The notes beneath the pieces are model-generated. The model ran no database searches and was not told the DNA's origin. It saw nothing but the letters and a program-made list of their open reading frames with translations. A DNA stretch of 64,000 nt. Origin: Geosiphon pyriformis. Lineage: Eukaryota; Glomeromycota; Glomeromycetes; Archaeosporales; Geosiphonaceae. Made by a program: the position numbers and the translations under genes. Positions 22,254 through 35,426 of the stretch are shown one piece after another; the stretch's first letter is position 1, and the number at the start of each line of letters is the position of its first letter. Location of the stretch: assembly GCA_016748015.1 (NCBI GenBank), contig JAAOMT010000258.1:407008-471007 (forward strand). Reading direction: 5' to 3'.

Positions 22254-23905
22254 TGTTTTGAAGGGTTCTTTTTGTTTTACTAAGCTTCTTATTGTTTCTT
22301 TAATTATATTTGGGCTTTCTAGAATTGTTAAAGGTAGGAAGAAAAAGGTTCTTTAACAGGGATTTTTCAAATTTCGTAATTTTTTAAAGGTTTTTATTTC
22401 TCAAACTTTCCCTCTTGGAAGAAAAGAAATCTCAACAATTAAAGGACCGTTTATTCTTTGAACAAGAGATGTTTAAATGTATATATAATTTACTCAAAGA
22501 AGATTAAATAAGTAGTATTCTCAATACCCCTTGAATTTTAGCAGTAGCAGCACAAATTTCACATGAAAAATATTTCAGAAAATTGTTTTAATAAACCATT
22601 TTCGTCACCAACATTCAATGTTTCAGTGTAAAGATATAAGTAATTAATCGAATTAATCTATTTATACATTTCTGACCACAAATGACCTTAGAAGAAGTTT
22701 GAAAAAAGGCGGAATAAATAATTGGCAAATTTAGGTTCAACCCTTTCGAGAAACACGTTATCTGGGTTTGTTATTATTACTATATCCGAATTGGCTCTTA
22801 ATAAAATTGTGTCACTACTTATTAGTGCCAATTTGCGTAACCATCCAATTTCAGTTGGCTAGATATCAAATGATCTGCATTGCGTTCCGAGCAGTGAATG
22901 ATGATTTTGCATAAAGTTTATGCTGTGAAAATAACATAGTGAAGTAAACACACACTGTCCATCATAATAATAATTTCGAAAGAGATGCTTCTAATTAAGT
23001 GGGATCATTGAAGGAAATAAAATTTGACTTATTTATTAAGCTAAAGACAACCTGTTTGGTTGTAACTTTAATTAAAAAAAACCAATCTTGGGTAAAAATA
23101 GAATGATTAATTGTAAAAGAACATATTATCTATCAGTTTCCTTGAAGGAATATTTCTTTGCCTATAAATAAAAATCATATAAGGAATTTAATTAAGATAA
23201 TAATTTTCTTGTTAGAAGATGAATTTTAATTCGAAATAAGATAGATCATCCAAAAACAGAGCGACTCAAATGATATTTGTGATCTGTATCTTAATATATT
23301 AATATAAATTTTTCATTAAAAGGTGCTGTTTGTGATGATATAAATAAAAAAGATGGAACGATTCAAGTTCATAGATAAAAAGACTTGTAGCAATTTTTAT
23401 GAAATGACAAAGCATCCTGTATTACATTTATTAAGAAAAAGTTAATTTTCAGATACCATGTTTTTGTGACATATCTTTATAGATAGATAATATCCTTTTT
23501 TTGAAAGTGAATCAATTAACAATTAAAACATGTTCTAATTTAATAAGCTCATAACTTAAAAAAATTGGGAAAATGTTAATAAAAGCAATTGATATGGAGT
23601 TTTTTACAAAAATTTGGTTAAAAACCTTCATGTTTCTAGATTATGGGAAATTTTTAAAAATCTTTATAAAAAGAAAAATATATTTTCAAAAATAAAAGGT
23701 TTAGAAACTCAAAATTCAAAATTAATTTCTTATTATAGAACTTTTCAATATTATTTATCTTTTAATAATTTTTCTATATATTCAAAATTTAACTAATAGA
23801 AAATTATATTCATAAGGAACTTTTGATTAAACTTTGAACTTTTTACAATCACTTTTGCTATGTTAAATACCAAAAAAAGATTGTTGAAAATTGATATTTA
23901 AAGAA

Positions 23906-23937
<32 letters not shown>

Positions 23938-24853
23938 TGTGATAAAACTTGTTTTAAGTTTCAAATCTTATTACTAAAGAGTTTGATTCTAATTATTTGA
24001 TCATATTATTGTTAATAAACAGAGGCCAAAATAATAATAATAATAATAATAATTGATAACCGTTTAAAATTTTAAAGATATTTTACATCTAAATTTCTTT
24101 AGTAAAAGATGTTTTAGATTCATTTTCAAAAAAGTTCATTACTTGAAAAATTAATCATTGTTTGAGTAAGGAAAATTTTCGTTTTAAACAGAATTTAGAT
24201 TGGAAAATATCCAATTGACTAATTATTAAAGATTTTTTTGTTTTGGTATTTTTTCCTTTTGAAATTTCATCAGATAGGGAATATGGGATCAATTTTTTTT
24301 AGATAGGGTTTCAAATGTGAATATTTCAAAATTATATCCCTTTTTCATTCATTTTGACCAGTGAATCAAGATCCATATAGCTGAAACTTTAAAAACGTTA
24401 TTATGGAAAAATTTTGTTTCAAAGTTTTCTTTCTTTAAATTCAGGAATGTAAACAAAAGAACGTTATATTTGGACAATAGAATCACAACATTTATTGAAT
24501 ATCGAGAAATTAATAAAGGGGGAACCTGACTGATCTTTTGAATCGTAAAACACAAATTACCTACCTATAATAGAAGTCGAACAAATTTTTCTGATCGGTA
24601 GTGATTCCTGTAGTGTATGGTGTATATATATTTTCTAGTGGATAAGGGGGTAATTGCAATTTAAACCCAAGTATTTGCATTTCTGGGCTTGGTTGCCACA
24701 TTCAACCCCTTCATTTACCTTCACAACCTTGATCCTACCCTGGGATTGAACTAACTGTATCTGTTGAAAGCGATATGCATATACATATACTTCAGATAAT
24801 TTTTATATTCACAGGAGAATTTCAGATGTAAACTTACCTCCTGTAGACAGGAG

Positions 24854-24897
<44 letters not shown>

Positions 24898-24936
24898 TGT
24901 TCATTCCCAACACGATAATATCTTCCCGCATCTTAC
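22254..24936. other. Intergenic with simple repeats
   Basis: TA repeat at 23906-23930, AAT at 24031-24053, and a compound CA then TA tract at 24853-24897. No gene is supported. Confidence 0.5.
24853..24897 (+). repeat. Compound CA/TA microsatellite
   Basis: About eleven CA units running directly into about eleven TA units. Confidence 0.95.
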
Positions 24937-25038
24937 CCTCTCTTTGCTTAGCATGATCTTTGATATAGCTACCCACTCCAGTACCCGCACAAAATCGTAG
25001 GGTCCCGGCGGAGAAATTTCATCAATCACGGGCAACAT
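24937..25038 (-). other. Possible orphan coding exon
   Basis: From ATG at 25038 the minus strand reads 34 codons (MLPVIDEISPPGPYDFVRVL, then EWVAISKIMLSKER) up to a donor-like GTAAGA at 24936. Base composition is less AT-rich than the surroundings and the peptide looks protein-like. I recognise no family and found no convincing partner exon. It may be a fragment of a captured gene or repeat. Confidence 0.25.
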
Positions 25039-25561
25039 AGTTGCGATGGCTCCCTTCAAAAAAGTTAAATAGGAAGAAAGATATCAATATCAAACATACT
25101 TTTAGCGAATTCTCTTCGGATACTTTCGAACCTACCTTCTCTTCGCCCCTCCCAATTAATTTAGTCACACACCTTCTTGAGGGGCTGAAGGTTTCAACTT
25201 ACCAGAAAATATCTCATGCCAGTCATTGAGTAAGTAGTATTCAGGACGGACAGTGATCTGTCATCTTGAATAGCCTAACGATACTTAACTTATCGGTTAA
25301 AATTTATTATTGATTGATCAATCAATTTGCTCAAATAGAATGTCGTGCTTACAAAAGATGATCAACTTGATATAATTTTATTAAAAATTGACAATATGGG
25401 AATACTTAATAGGGTGTGATATAAATGTTGATGCATTCTAATACTCTTTTTTAGACTTTAAAATGCGATTATCTTGCTATTTACATTGAGCCACCAAGTG
25501 AAGTTAAAAATGAGAGACGATGCTTTGAAATGGTATATTTTTTAACCAAATTTCTAAATCA
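25039..25561. other. Intergenic
   Basis: The 3' flank of the minus-strand GPI-type gene. A plus-strand open frame at 25041-25229 has no recognisable content. Confidence 0.45.
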
Positions 25562-26442
25562 TTAGAGAAGAGTTAACCCGGGAGCCAAAAAGGCAAATAA
25601 CACCGTGAAACTGACAATGTAATGAGCCATGGAAGCCGCGAATTTCGGGGTGCTATTAGTAGTCTCGGTAGAGGTACTAGTCTCATTTTTTTTAGTAGTG
25701 GTACCTTCCTCACTATTTTCAGTACCATTCTCAGTTTTTGGCGTAGCAGCCTCTGTACTGGAACTGCTTTCACTAGTTGCCGAACTTGAAGAATGATCAC
25801 CATTTGTGGCCGTGGCCCTAAATAAGAAGGAAACTAAGGGTTTAGAAATAAACTCAACGTTTCATAATAAAAACTTTAAACTTACGTTGTTGATGTTGAT
25901 GTAGCTGTGGCGCTGTTTTTCGCATCTACTACAGCACTAGTTTTTGATGCGCTACTAACAGTTCCTGAGGATTCGGGTGCGTTGGCTCCGGTATCACTTG
26001 AACTGTTTCCGTTAGCTCCGACACCATTTTGACCGTTTCCGTTTCCATTGGCTCCGATACTATTTGGATCGTTTCCGTTGGCTCCGACACCATTTTGACC
26101 GTTTCCGTTTCCATTGGCTCCGTTACCATTCGAACCTTGTGGTGATCTCCTATTAAAGGTAAAAAAAATTCATGAAATCTCATTAGCCTTGAAATAAGGT
26201 ATTTTGAATGAGTATGACCAGCCAGAGAATTAAGGAAATAAAATCTTACTACAGTTCCTGAAGAACTGTAGGATTTAATATGTAGATTGAAGTTTCAAAA
26301 ACTATATATCACACATTATTTTAGAATAATATAATGCCTAAATAATTTTTTAAACAAACCTCAATAATCTGGCATTGACTTCATAAAATTGAGAAATTGT
26401 CAAGATAGCAATTGAAAAAAAGATGATTAAATAAAACTTCAT
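25562..26442 (-). CDS. Secreted, putative GPI-anchored Asn-Gly/Ser-Thr-rich protein
   Basis: Exons 26442..26360, 26149..25886 and 25817..25562 give 200 residues with phases matching. Residues 1-24 form a signal peptide (MKFYLIIFFSIAILTISQ, likely cut after VNA). Exon 2 encodes Asn-Gly repeats (GANGNGNGQNGV twice, GANGNDPNSI between them) and then a Ser/Thr-rich part. Exon 3 is Ser, Thr and Glu-rich and ends in a hydrophobic tail (HYIVSFTVLFAFLAPG) with no charged residue after it, as in GPI-attachment signals. A cell-surface or wall protein, possibly O-glycosylated, is the natural inference. A competing frame in exon 2 is open for 84 codons but fits neither the splice phase nor the rest of the protein. 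No homologue is recognised. Confidence 0.78.
26015..26116 (-). repeat. 36-bp coding repeat in the GPI-type gene
   Basis: An identical 36-base unit occurs at 26015-26050 and 26081-26116, separated by a related 30-base unit. In the gene's frame it encodes Asn-Gly-rich blocks. Confidence 0.9.
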
Positions 26443-28239
26443 TTTTTATAATTAAAGTTGAATTAACGTTCGTATAGAAAGAAGAAAAATTTTCCGATGA
26501 TTTAGGGTAAGGAAACTCAATAAACTGAAAATTCCATTTTTATCTCATTTTCTACTCTCATATATATAGTGTCCTTTGGAATCCCGTTTTTCAATTGATA
26601 AAACCTTACTAAATATCTGGCTTAGTAGCTAAAGCGTTGCAGGCTATGTGAAGCCCATTGAACGATCATCTAAATCCTTATCAGTATTAAATATTAAGAA
26701 TTTGATTATAAGCCACGCATTTGGTTTCAAAGCCTCGAAAAATAAGTTTGGCCAAGTATTTTTAACGATTAATTCATTGTGACATGAGATTAAAAAGGCT
26801 TTGAGCTATTCATCGGCGAAAGTTGTGACAGGATTTTAAAATATTGATATATCCTCTTAATTTTCAGGAAAAACACAATAAAAATTTTTTTGGGGATTTC
26901 ATTGTATTAAAGATTCATCTATTTTTAGTTAAGAAAAAATATCATCGAGGCTTGGATTATTCAATTCCAAGCAAATAACGTGACTTGTAGTTTCTTTCTA
27001 TTTCATTTATTTCAGATTAATATGCAAAGGTGTGTCTTATGGGGGGGCTTTTGATTATCTGAAGACTGATTAATCAATTTAAGTAACAAAGGCTTTCTTT
27101 CTAACTTTTGAAATGAGCGATAAAAAAAAGAAAATCCAACCCAATGAGCCACTTTTAGTTGTATGAACACAGCCTTTGATTAACAGTAAATATTGCCCAT
27201 TTTTTCAGGATCAAAAAATATTACAAAATACGATAAACACAATCGATACAAATTTAGAAAGGCTCTTTTTGCCTCAAAATCTTTGGCTTAGCTGATCATA
27301 ATGAAGATAACCGGGATATTCTTATCACCACATCCCACACATTCAAATGAATTCATTCGAAAAATATTTTTTTTTTCACGTCAAGACACAAAAAAATTGC
27401 GAATTTTTCCAAATTCATTTTAGGGTTATCTTCTTAATCGCTTGTTGACACATGAAAGTATTCATAAATTTTAATTTCATTTCGTAACATAAATTGATCA
27501 ATAATTTTGATCATATTGGCATTTTACAAACCCTCCTCTTTTTTCAAATAAAAATGATTATTAGATCTCTCATGAAAAAAGAATTAGTTTAAAAAAAAAA
27601 TGAATCATTTTAAATCAATTTATTTTGAATTGATGGGAACATAGCTGTGTATTTGTTGAACTTTTAATAAAAATGACCAAACACTTTTTTTTATATCAGC
27701 AAGAGTTTTCTGATTTATTAGAGAATTGATAAAATTTTATTGTGAAGATGGGTTTTCTAGATTTCTATTTTCTTTTATTTTAAATCCAAAGTATAAAAAA
27801 TTTTAAATCTGAGGTATTTCCCGTTTGAGAAATATAGAATTAACCACCTCAAATGGTTCATAAAATTAGGACCAAGAATTTACTTTTTTTGATTCAATAC
27901 TTAAGCATAGCCTGCTTCAAAAATAGGTTTCTTTCGACAAGGGTAAAAGCTTTGAAACATAAATGGGTAGTGATACCAATTTTATCTCGTTTCGTTTATT
28001 ATTAATAAGAATTAGGTGAGTCCTTGATAATATTTTTTTCTCAGCCCTCCGTTATACAAATTTTTAGAGCTAAAGTTTGATGATGAGTCTGGGCTTTGAA
28101 CAGTTTTCTTTTACTGCTTAAATGCTAGGGTGCGAATTTTACTTCTTCTGGTGGCTGATCATTTTAATATGCAGCGCCAATTGATAGATGAAAGAAAAAA
28201 GTTGGTGACACCAATAAAAATCAATTTGAAAAATAAAGG
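26443..28239. other. Intergenic upstream of the GPI-type gene
   Basis: AT-rich, with no gene or obvious repeat that I can support. Confidence 0.5.
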
Positions 28240-31200
28240 AATTAATTAAAAAGTTAAAATAAAATACAAGTATAAATTTTTTTTAAAAAATTTTTAATCT
28301 AAAATTATAAGAATATATTTTTTTATTAAATATTTTAAATTTTCATTAATTAACAAAAAACAACTTAATAAACTATTGTTTTTTAAAAAAAAAATTATAT
28401 TGAAATTTTTCAAAAATAAAAAAGCCAATTTTGATATTAAAAATACATTTTATATTACATAAATTAACTATTTATATAAATTTTTGTTTGTTCATGGTAA
28501 AATTGTACAAGTTTCAACTTTGTACAATTATTATATATATTTTTTATTAAGCAATATCCAATTGTTATCTATATACATAAAACATATGTTTATTGTTTTT
28601 TAATATAATTATAAAATAAAATTTGCAGTCTATTGTTAATTACAAAACTCAGGTTAATTTCATATCTAAAAATGTTTGTAAAAAATTGAACTGTTTAATC
28701 AGAAAAAAATTGACAAATTTGCTTAAAGACTTTTTAAGTAAAAAATTGCATTATTTTTTATTGTATGGCTTAAAATCTTTTAAACAAGCAAAAGCTAAGA
28801 AAAAGATGTTTTTAGTAATAAAGTTTTTAAATACTATAAGAATTTTTAATAGATTTTTTAGACATAAATTGTTGAATTTGCAGATTTTTAAAATAAGTAT
28901 TCTAGAATTTGTTATAGTTTTCTGTAAAGCTAAGAATTAATATTATAAATAATTTTTTAATGGGAATTACCAGAGTTTTTTTTGGATTGTAATGTCATTT
29001 TGACTAATAATATGTTTAATGTATTTTATTTTTGTTATTATATTCTGGTAATAAATATTTTGTAACATTTTGAATATTTTAAAATAAAAAGTTTTTCTAA
29101 ATAATTATAAAATATGTTTTATATGTAAAATATTTTCCTATTAAAAGCATTTAGATCTCAAAAACTCAGTTTTTAATTAGTTTACATGTATATTTCACTC
29201 TATTCTAAATGGTAATTTTGTTAAAAAAAAGATGTTTACATTTAATATTGTATATATAAATAAAGTACATATAATGTATATTATTATAAAATTATTTGTT
29301 TTAGTTTAAAAAATGTATATTTGTATATTTATTAATAATTTAGTTAAAAATATTGGTTTATTAAATGTTGTAAATAGTATTTTGGCCTATTTTTAAACTT
29401 AAATTTGAATATAAAGTAAAAATTTATGGTTTATTGTTATTTATATTGGGTAAATTGCAAACTATAACTTTAATATTCAAGTATATATTAGTTTTAAGCA
29501 AAAAATTGTTAAATTAATTATTATAAAATGTTTATTAAGCTAAGTTGTAATTAACTATATTTAATTTTTGTAACTATTATTAAATAAAACATTATCATAT
29601 AAGCAATATTTTTTTTTTAAAAAAAGTTTTTGTTATATAATTTAAGATTAAACAAATTTTTATTTTTAATTAATATCAACGAAAATTTTTTTAATAATTA
29701 ATAATAAAATATATTTAGTAATACTTAATATTTGTCAAATTAAATAGAAAATTAAACTTAATATTAAAATGATTAATTTTTTATTAATATAAAATATTAA
29801 TTAATATTGTATTATCTTGGTTTAATATTCTAATTTTTTCATAATTTTTGAATTTATAGTAGAATTACAATTAGTTTGTATATATATATAATAAAATTAT
29901 TACATAAAAAATAATTTATAACAGTAAAAATAACTTTATTTTGCAAATTATTGTGTATTTAATATAATAAAATAGAATTTGGCTGTTTATTAAAAATTAT
30001 TAAATAAGTATTTTTTATTTTTGCAATTAATAATTGATGTAAGTTTAAGTATTTTTTTGGTATTTTTAGTTTTTAAAATATGTGTCAACAATAATAATTT
30101 ATATATAATAATAGTATTAAAATTAATTAATTTTGTTTATATATTAGTAATAAAATATAATAAATATATTTGCTTAAAATTACATTGGAAAAAAAACAGT
30201 TTACTACATAATAATAGTTTTGTATTTGTTAATATTTATAATATTTTTATTATTTTGTTAATTAATATAATACAAATGCTTAATATTATGAAAAATTATA
30301 TTGTAAGTTTTGGTTTAAAAGTGTATTATTTGTTCTTTTTTTGATTGAAAAAAAATATTTTATTTAAAATAATTACATAATTAATCTAAGTAACTAGTTA
30401 TATGTAGTAAATATATAGTTTATATTTAATTTAAAATATTTGATTGTTATATTATTCAGATAGTAATTAGATCTTGTTTATTAACTAAATAAAAAATTAA
30501 ATTAAATTTTCAATTAATATATAAAATATTTTGCTATATAAATAAGAATTCGATTGGTTTAAGAATATATATAATAAAGATATTTTACAATAGGCTATTT
30601 ATTATTAAAAGAAAAAAAATTTAAAATCATAATTACTCAAATACTTTGTATATAAAATGTGAAAAGATAAAAAATTTTAACTATGTATTTAAGTATAATT
30701 ACAATCATAAATTCAGAATTAAAATTCTAAATAATTGTTGAAAAATGTAATATGCTATGAATATTAAGTTGGTTTAATTGATAATTGTTTGAAACATTAA
30801 CATAATAAAAGACTGTGAATTCAAAAATGATTTTGTAAATTGCTTGGTCTTATATAAAACATTGGCTAAAGAAATAATGCCAATAAGCTGGTTTGCTAAA
30901 ACAAAATATTTGTTTGCTAACATTAAGATCATGAAGTATTAAGTGGTAAATTTGATAAAAAATGTGTTTACTGAACACAAAAACAAAGTCTGATTGTCTA
31001 TAATGACTCTAAGATCTTTTTTTAAAGTCTGAGAATTAATTAAAGATTTGGATCAAGAACTAATGGTTAAATAAAATGATAAAACCCAAGTAAATTTGGA
31101 ATTTTGGTCTTTTGTACAATTACAAGTATATAATTGAAATAAGATTTATCCATAAGTTAATCAATACAAATATAGTAAATACATAGAATATAATAAGGTT

Positions 31201-31400
31201 TAGATTTATTCATAGTATGTGACAAGTTGGTTTTGTGTAGTCTAGATTGGCCAGAGTGGTTAATTGTATTTAGATAATGCGTAATTTACATGTACTTTGA
31301 GCATATAAATGTTTCATCTTGGTAAATTGTGATTGGGCTACCCTTGCATAAGCATAAAAAAAAATACATAAATATATTTTTAAGAATTTATTAAATTAGG
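28240..31400. other. Extremely AT-rich tract with retroelement relics
   Basis: The tract is made mostly of A and T with scattered G. It contains the protease relic at 28623-28940 and a low-complexity open frame at 30021-30344 that I do not call a gene. It ends near 31369 in a run of A (CTTGCATAAGCATAAAAAAAAA), which could be the 3' end of a decayed element. Confidence 0.6.
28623..28940 (+). mobile_element. Relic of a retroelement aspartic protease
   Basis: An open frame of 105 codons. The segment QVNFISKNVCKKLN and the later KLLNLQIFKISILEF follow the layout of pepsin-like proteases of Ty3/Gypsy-type elements, including the region after the second conserved hydrophobic strand. The catalytic D-[ST]-G-A position reads N-Y-K-T, so it is inactive. 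Three of the four changes are explained by G-to-A transitions. It starts with TTG, not ATG. The family call rests on recalled pattern and is moderate. Confidence 0.45.
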
Positions 31401-31725
31401 CGAAAATAAATTGCAAAACAAAATATAGATCTTGATATATGCTAAAAAAAACAATATATATATATATTTCATTCAGGTAAAAAATTTTTCACAAAAAAAG
31501 AGATTAAAAACATTCATTCAAAAATGATGACATATAAATTTTTTAATAAATATTTATTTTGTAATATATTAATCAATCAAATAATTATTTTTATTGCATT
31601 TGTTTAACTTCAAAGGTATCATCAATAAAATTGAATACAATTTATCTTAGGTTTCGAATGTGTATATCATTAAAGATAGCTTGACTTCGTTTTCATAGAA
31701 AAATAAGTTGAAAATTCTTTCTAGT

Positions 31726-31748
31726 TCTCTCTCTCTCTCTCTCTCTCT
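31726..31748 (+). repeat. CT microsatellite
   Basis: About eleven CT units. Confidence 0.95.
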
Positions 31749-32212
31749 TGATATAAACAAGAACTTGAAAGCTTTTTAATTTTCTGTACTTAACAAGTCA
31801 AAAGCGTTACTGAGATCGCGAATACCATACATCAAAGCTAAATAAAGAAAAAACTGACGAATAAGATAAATAACTACAGAGTACTAAGCAAACTTACAAA
31901 CTAATACATATTATTACCTTGAAGAGCCCAAATCATTTTTGGTAGGTACCAATATCTTTCTTTATCCCGTCCTAAACTGGGGGAACGATTTTACCAATCT
32001 TGCCTTTGTCATGAGGGTGGTTGCTTTGGAAAAAAAATTCGCCTTGTTTTGGTCTATAAGATAAAAGTATGGATGGTGGGACAAAAAAGTGAGACTTGGA
32101 TGCACGCGCGGAATAAAACAAATGAACTCTTACCAGATTTAGTCCCCCCATTTGTGATTGTTCTGACTATTAAACCAAATACTATTGTTCAACTTTTACA
32201 TTTGACTGGGTA

Positions 32213-32256
32213 GTGGTGGTGGTGGTGGTGGTGGTGGTGGTGGTAGTGGTGTTGGT
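32213..32256 (+). repeat. GGT microsatellite
   Basis: About twelve GGT/GGTAGT units in non-coding DNA, unusually GC-rich for the region. Confidence 0.95.
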
Positions 32257-33514
32257 GAGTATACAGGAGTAAATATAGCGAATAAAAAACATTGAAATTT
32301 TCATAAATGAAATTAATATAAATTTAACTGATGTTCTGGAGCTTTTCTAGGAAATTTAGCCTTTGGCTCATTGAACTTCTAAAGATTGATAACACTTTGA
32401 ATTACCCACATTTTACAAAAAATACCCCAGAGCGAAGAATGTTTTTGGAAGCTTCATTGTTGTTGAAAGCAGAAAGTATAGAGCTGATTCTCCTGTCGAA
32501 ACTTTCAGCTGACAGGTGAATGCAAGAAAATGTCAATCCCCTAGTCTTTTGACATTTTGGAAACGTGAGAAATTTATCTATTATAATGGGGCATTGGTTC
32601 GATTACGCTAAATTCTATTTTAATAAAAATTTTTCTCAACAGATTATTCTTTGAATAGTGACAGACTGTAAACGCTTGACTTTTATAAATGACTTTTGGT
32701 GTTTTTAAAATTAATATATAAAAGTTTTTATATAGTCTTTTTTGACGCGAGATATTAAAAAATAATTTAATTTTTTCTACCTCGAAGGTTGGTAAAAGTT
32801 TATCAATCACAACCAACGTCACCACATCCTTCCCGGAAAAATCTGGTTCAATATTGAACCGGATTCTTATTTGCATGCATGTAATTTTTTTTTTGGTTGT
32901 TGACTTTCTTTCACAAAATATTTTGACCGTTGTTTTTCTATGTATAGATTTTTTTTAATAGAATAGTTAATCATTTAAACTAGCAACAATTTTATTTTTA
33001 TATTCTTTAAGAAAAGCCCATATTTAAAAAAAAAAAAAAAATTAAATTATGAATTTCATAATTTTTGTTTTTAAAATGAACTAAATTGTTTTGAGCATTT
33101 ATTTTTCATAAATGAATGAATTAAAAATTTCATTCTTTTGGTTCAAAATTTAAAGAATAATTGTATATAATAATCAGTAGTAGAAGCTAATATTTAAATT
33201 ATTAAAAGTGAAAAAAAAAGATGCAGACTTATTAACTTCAAGTGTGATTAAAATGTTCCTTTAGAAATCTTCCGATGAATCAACATGTTTGACAATGATA
33301 TTAAGTAAAAATTCTAAATTAGCGTAACACTAAATTAATAATAAAAAGGAGGGACATTTAAATTTCTGACTAATATTTATTATCAAAGACAAATAAATTA
33401 AACATCGCCATTTATCGCGTTCAAAACCCCTTAAGTGAAAGTTTTTTTATTTGTATTATAAATATATAATTGACTCTTATTTCTATTTTATTAGATAATT
33501 AATACTGAGGAAAA

Positions 33515-33517
<3 letters not shown>

Positions 33518-33575
<58 letters not shown>
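33518..33575 (+). repeat. Long poly-T tract
   Basis: An uninterrupted run of about 58 T. On the minus strand it could be a retroposed poly-A tail, but no element body is recognised beside it. Confidence 0.95.
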
Positions 33576-33576
<1 letters not shown>

Positions 33577-34599
33577 ATAATTTTTTTTTTATTGTAATCT
33601 CTTTGATAATATCAATTCATTGTTATTTTAGTCACCGCTTTTTTATCCGAGTACATGTATAAAGAATCTTCCATGCTAAGCTGACTTCCGTAAAAACTCA
33701 AATATTTTTAAAAAAATTCAGATTACTGTTTTGATCCAAATAATGCCAATGGTCGATATGAACATATTCTAACTTTCTTTGATAATAAGGATCCTAGACT
33801 AGAGTCGAGACCTGTATGAAGATTATTCCTATTGTAATTACAATTTAAAGATATTGCCGTTTCGAAAAATACTCTTAGATCACATCGAGTTATCTATATA
33901 ATAAAATGACTAAAAAAGAAGAAATTAAAAGTAGCCAAAGACTTTAAAATTTTCTTTAAATAAAAGTTAATTTATTTATTGTTTTAAAATTTTTTAATAT
34001 TTACATACTGAAAAACGTATTTTCCCAAGGCCATAGTCAATTAGAATTACAGTTGCAGTTTAAAAAAACACACATGATGATCTTATCCTTTTTAATTTTT
34101 CTTGTTTTAATGTAAAGCAGTTTGATATGATGTATCGAAAAAAGAAAAGATTGATTTGTCTTCATCGACTTTCCCCCCATGTATTTATTTATATGTGTGT
34201 TATTAATCCATTACGTGACGAGATATAAGTATTTGTGGTCTTTTAGTAAGCAAATGTTAATCTAGAAAGCCGAGCAAAAAAATCATCATTAAAAGTCCAA
34301 GGATGCTTTTTTGAATCGGGCTTTCTATAAATAATATCGGAGAAAGTAATTTTCCTAAAAAAAAAAACAGTATAAAAAGAAATTCTGAGTATCAAACATA
34401 AAATTGTCAAAAGTTTATAATATATCCCGTATATACATTCAAAATATGCGGTCATCGGAGCTGGCCAACAAAAGTAGTCAAAGATTTTTTTTTTTCTGTA
34501 AAAGAAAAGGTGAGATTCGAAAAATACAAAGGGAAATTTTTAATATTTACAATCCGATACTTTTTATTAATGAACAAACATACTGCGTTTCTTAGTCTC

Positions 34600-34672
<73 letters not shown>
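34600..34672 (+). repeat. AAT microsatellite
   Basis: About 24 perfect AAT units. Confidence 0.97.
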
Positions 34673-35336
34673 GTTAATAGTTAATTTATGTAATTGAATT
34701 TATTTTAAAAAACAATTTAATTAAAATGTTTGTACACATGAATTCAGAATTTTTATTGACTATTGACTATTGACTATTATCTATGTCATTGATTACTATA
34801 TATAATCGCAAACCAAAAACGTATCTTGTAAAAAAAAAATATACTTGCATAAATTTTTATATGTTGGATATAAAAATATTTGCCAAACGTGGGAGACCAA
34901 ATTTTTCAGAGCGTCTCTAACCACTTATGGATGCTAATGAATTGATATTTTAATTAAACAATGAAAAAAACAAATAATGTGTTTGATTTAATTTAAAATG
35001 TTTTCTATTCATATATAGAAATGTGTAATGAAATCTTTTTAGGCTTAAATTCCAATTAGACGATTCAAAAAGTCATTTGAACAGGAATTTCTGTTATCAA
35101 CTAGGATATCTCACAAAATCTCTGTAAACTATCTATCATTATCTGTCGATCGATCTGAATTAAAATAGGCTTTTTTGACATCATTCATTACGGGATTTAT
35201 TATTATTATTATTATGTGCGATCGATTGTTTTCAAAGTATTTGATTTTCAAGAATGGGTTTTGAAATTAAATATCTTTTTCCCCCATTTTTCAGTCGTTC
35301 TTATTCAATCTCATTTGAGTCTAGAATCCCCCATAC

Positions 35337-35354
35337 AATAATAATAATAATAAT

Positions 35355-35402
<48 letters not shown>

Positions 35403-35426
35403 TAATAAATAATAATAATAATAATA
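35337..35426 (+). repeat. AAT microsatellite, interrupted
   Basis: About 29 AAT units with TTAT and AAAT interruptions. Confidence 0.95.

Noticed and set aside
25929-26183. Open frame of 84 codons with Glu-Thr-Val repeats on the minus strand
   Set aside because: It is the wrong frame of the repeat exon in the GPI-type gene. The signal-peptide exon joins in phase only to the Asn-Gly frame.
30021-30344. 107-codon open frame
   Set aside because: Almost only Ile, Leu, Asn, Phe, Lys and Tyr, as expected from A/T-only sequence, and it lacks any motif.
31240-31290. tRNA-like A-box (TTGGCCAGAGTGGTTA)
   Set aside because: No B-box of the GGTTCGANNCC type at the right distance and no acceptor stem pairing. 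It lies in decayed AT-rich DNA.
32781-32876. Exon-like minus-strand frame MQIRIRFNIEPDF...
   Set aside because: It has a donor-like end, but no second exon or family could be identified, so it is only mentioned under the intergenic entry.
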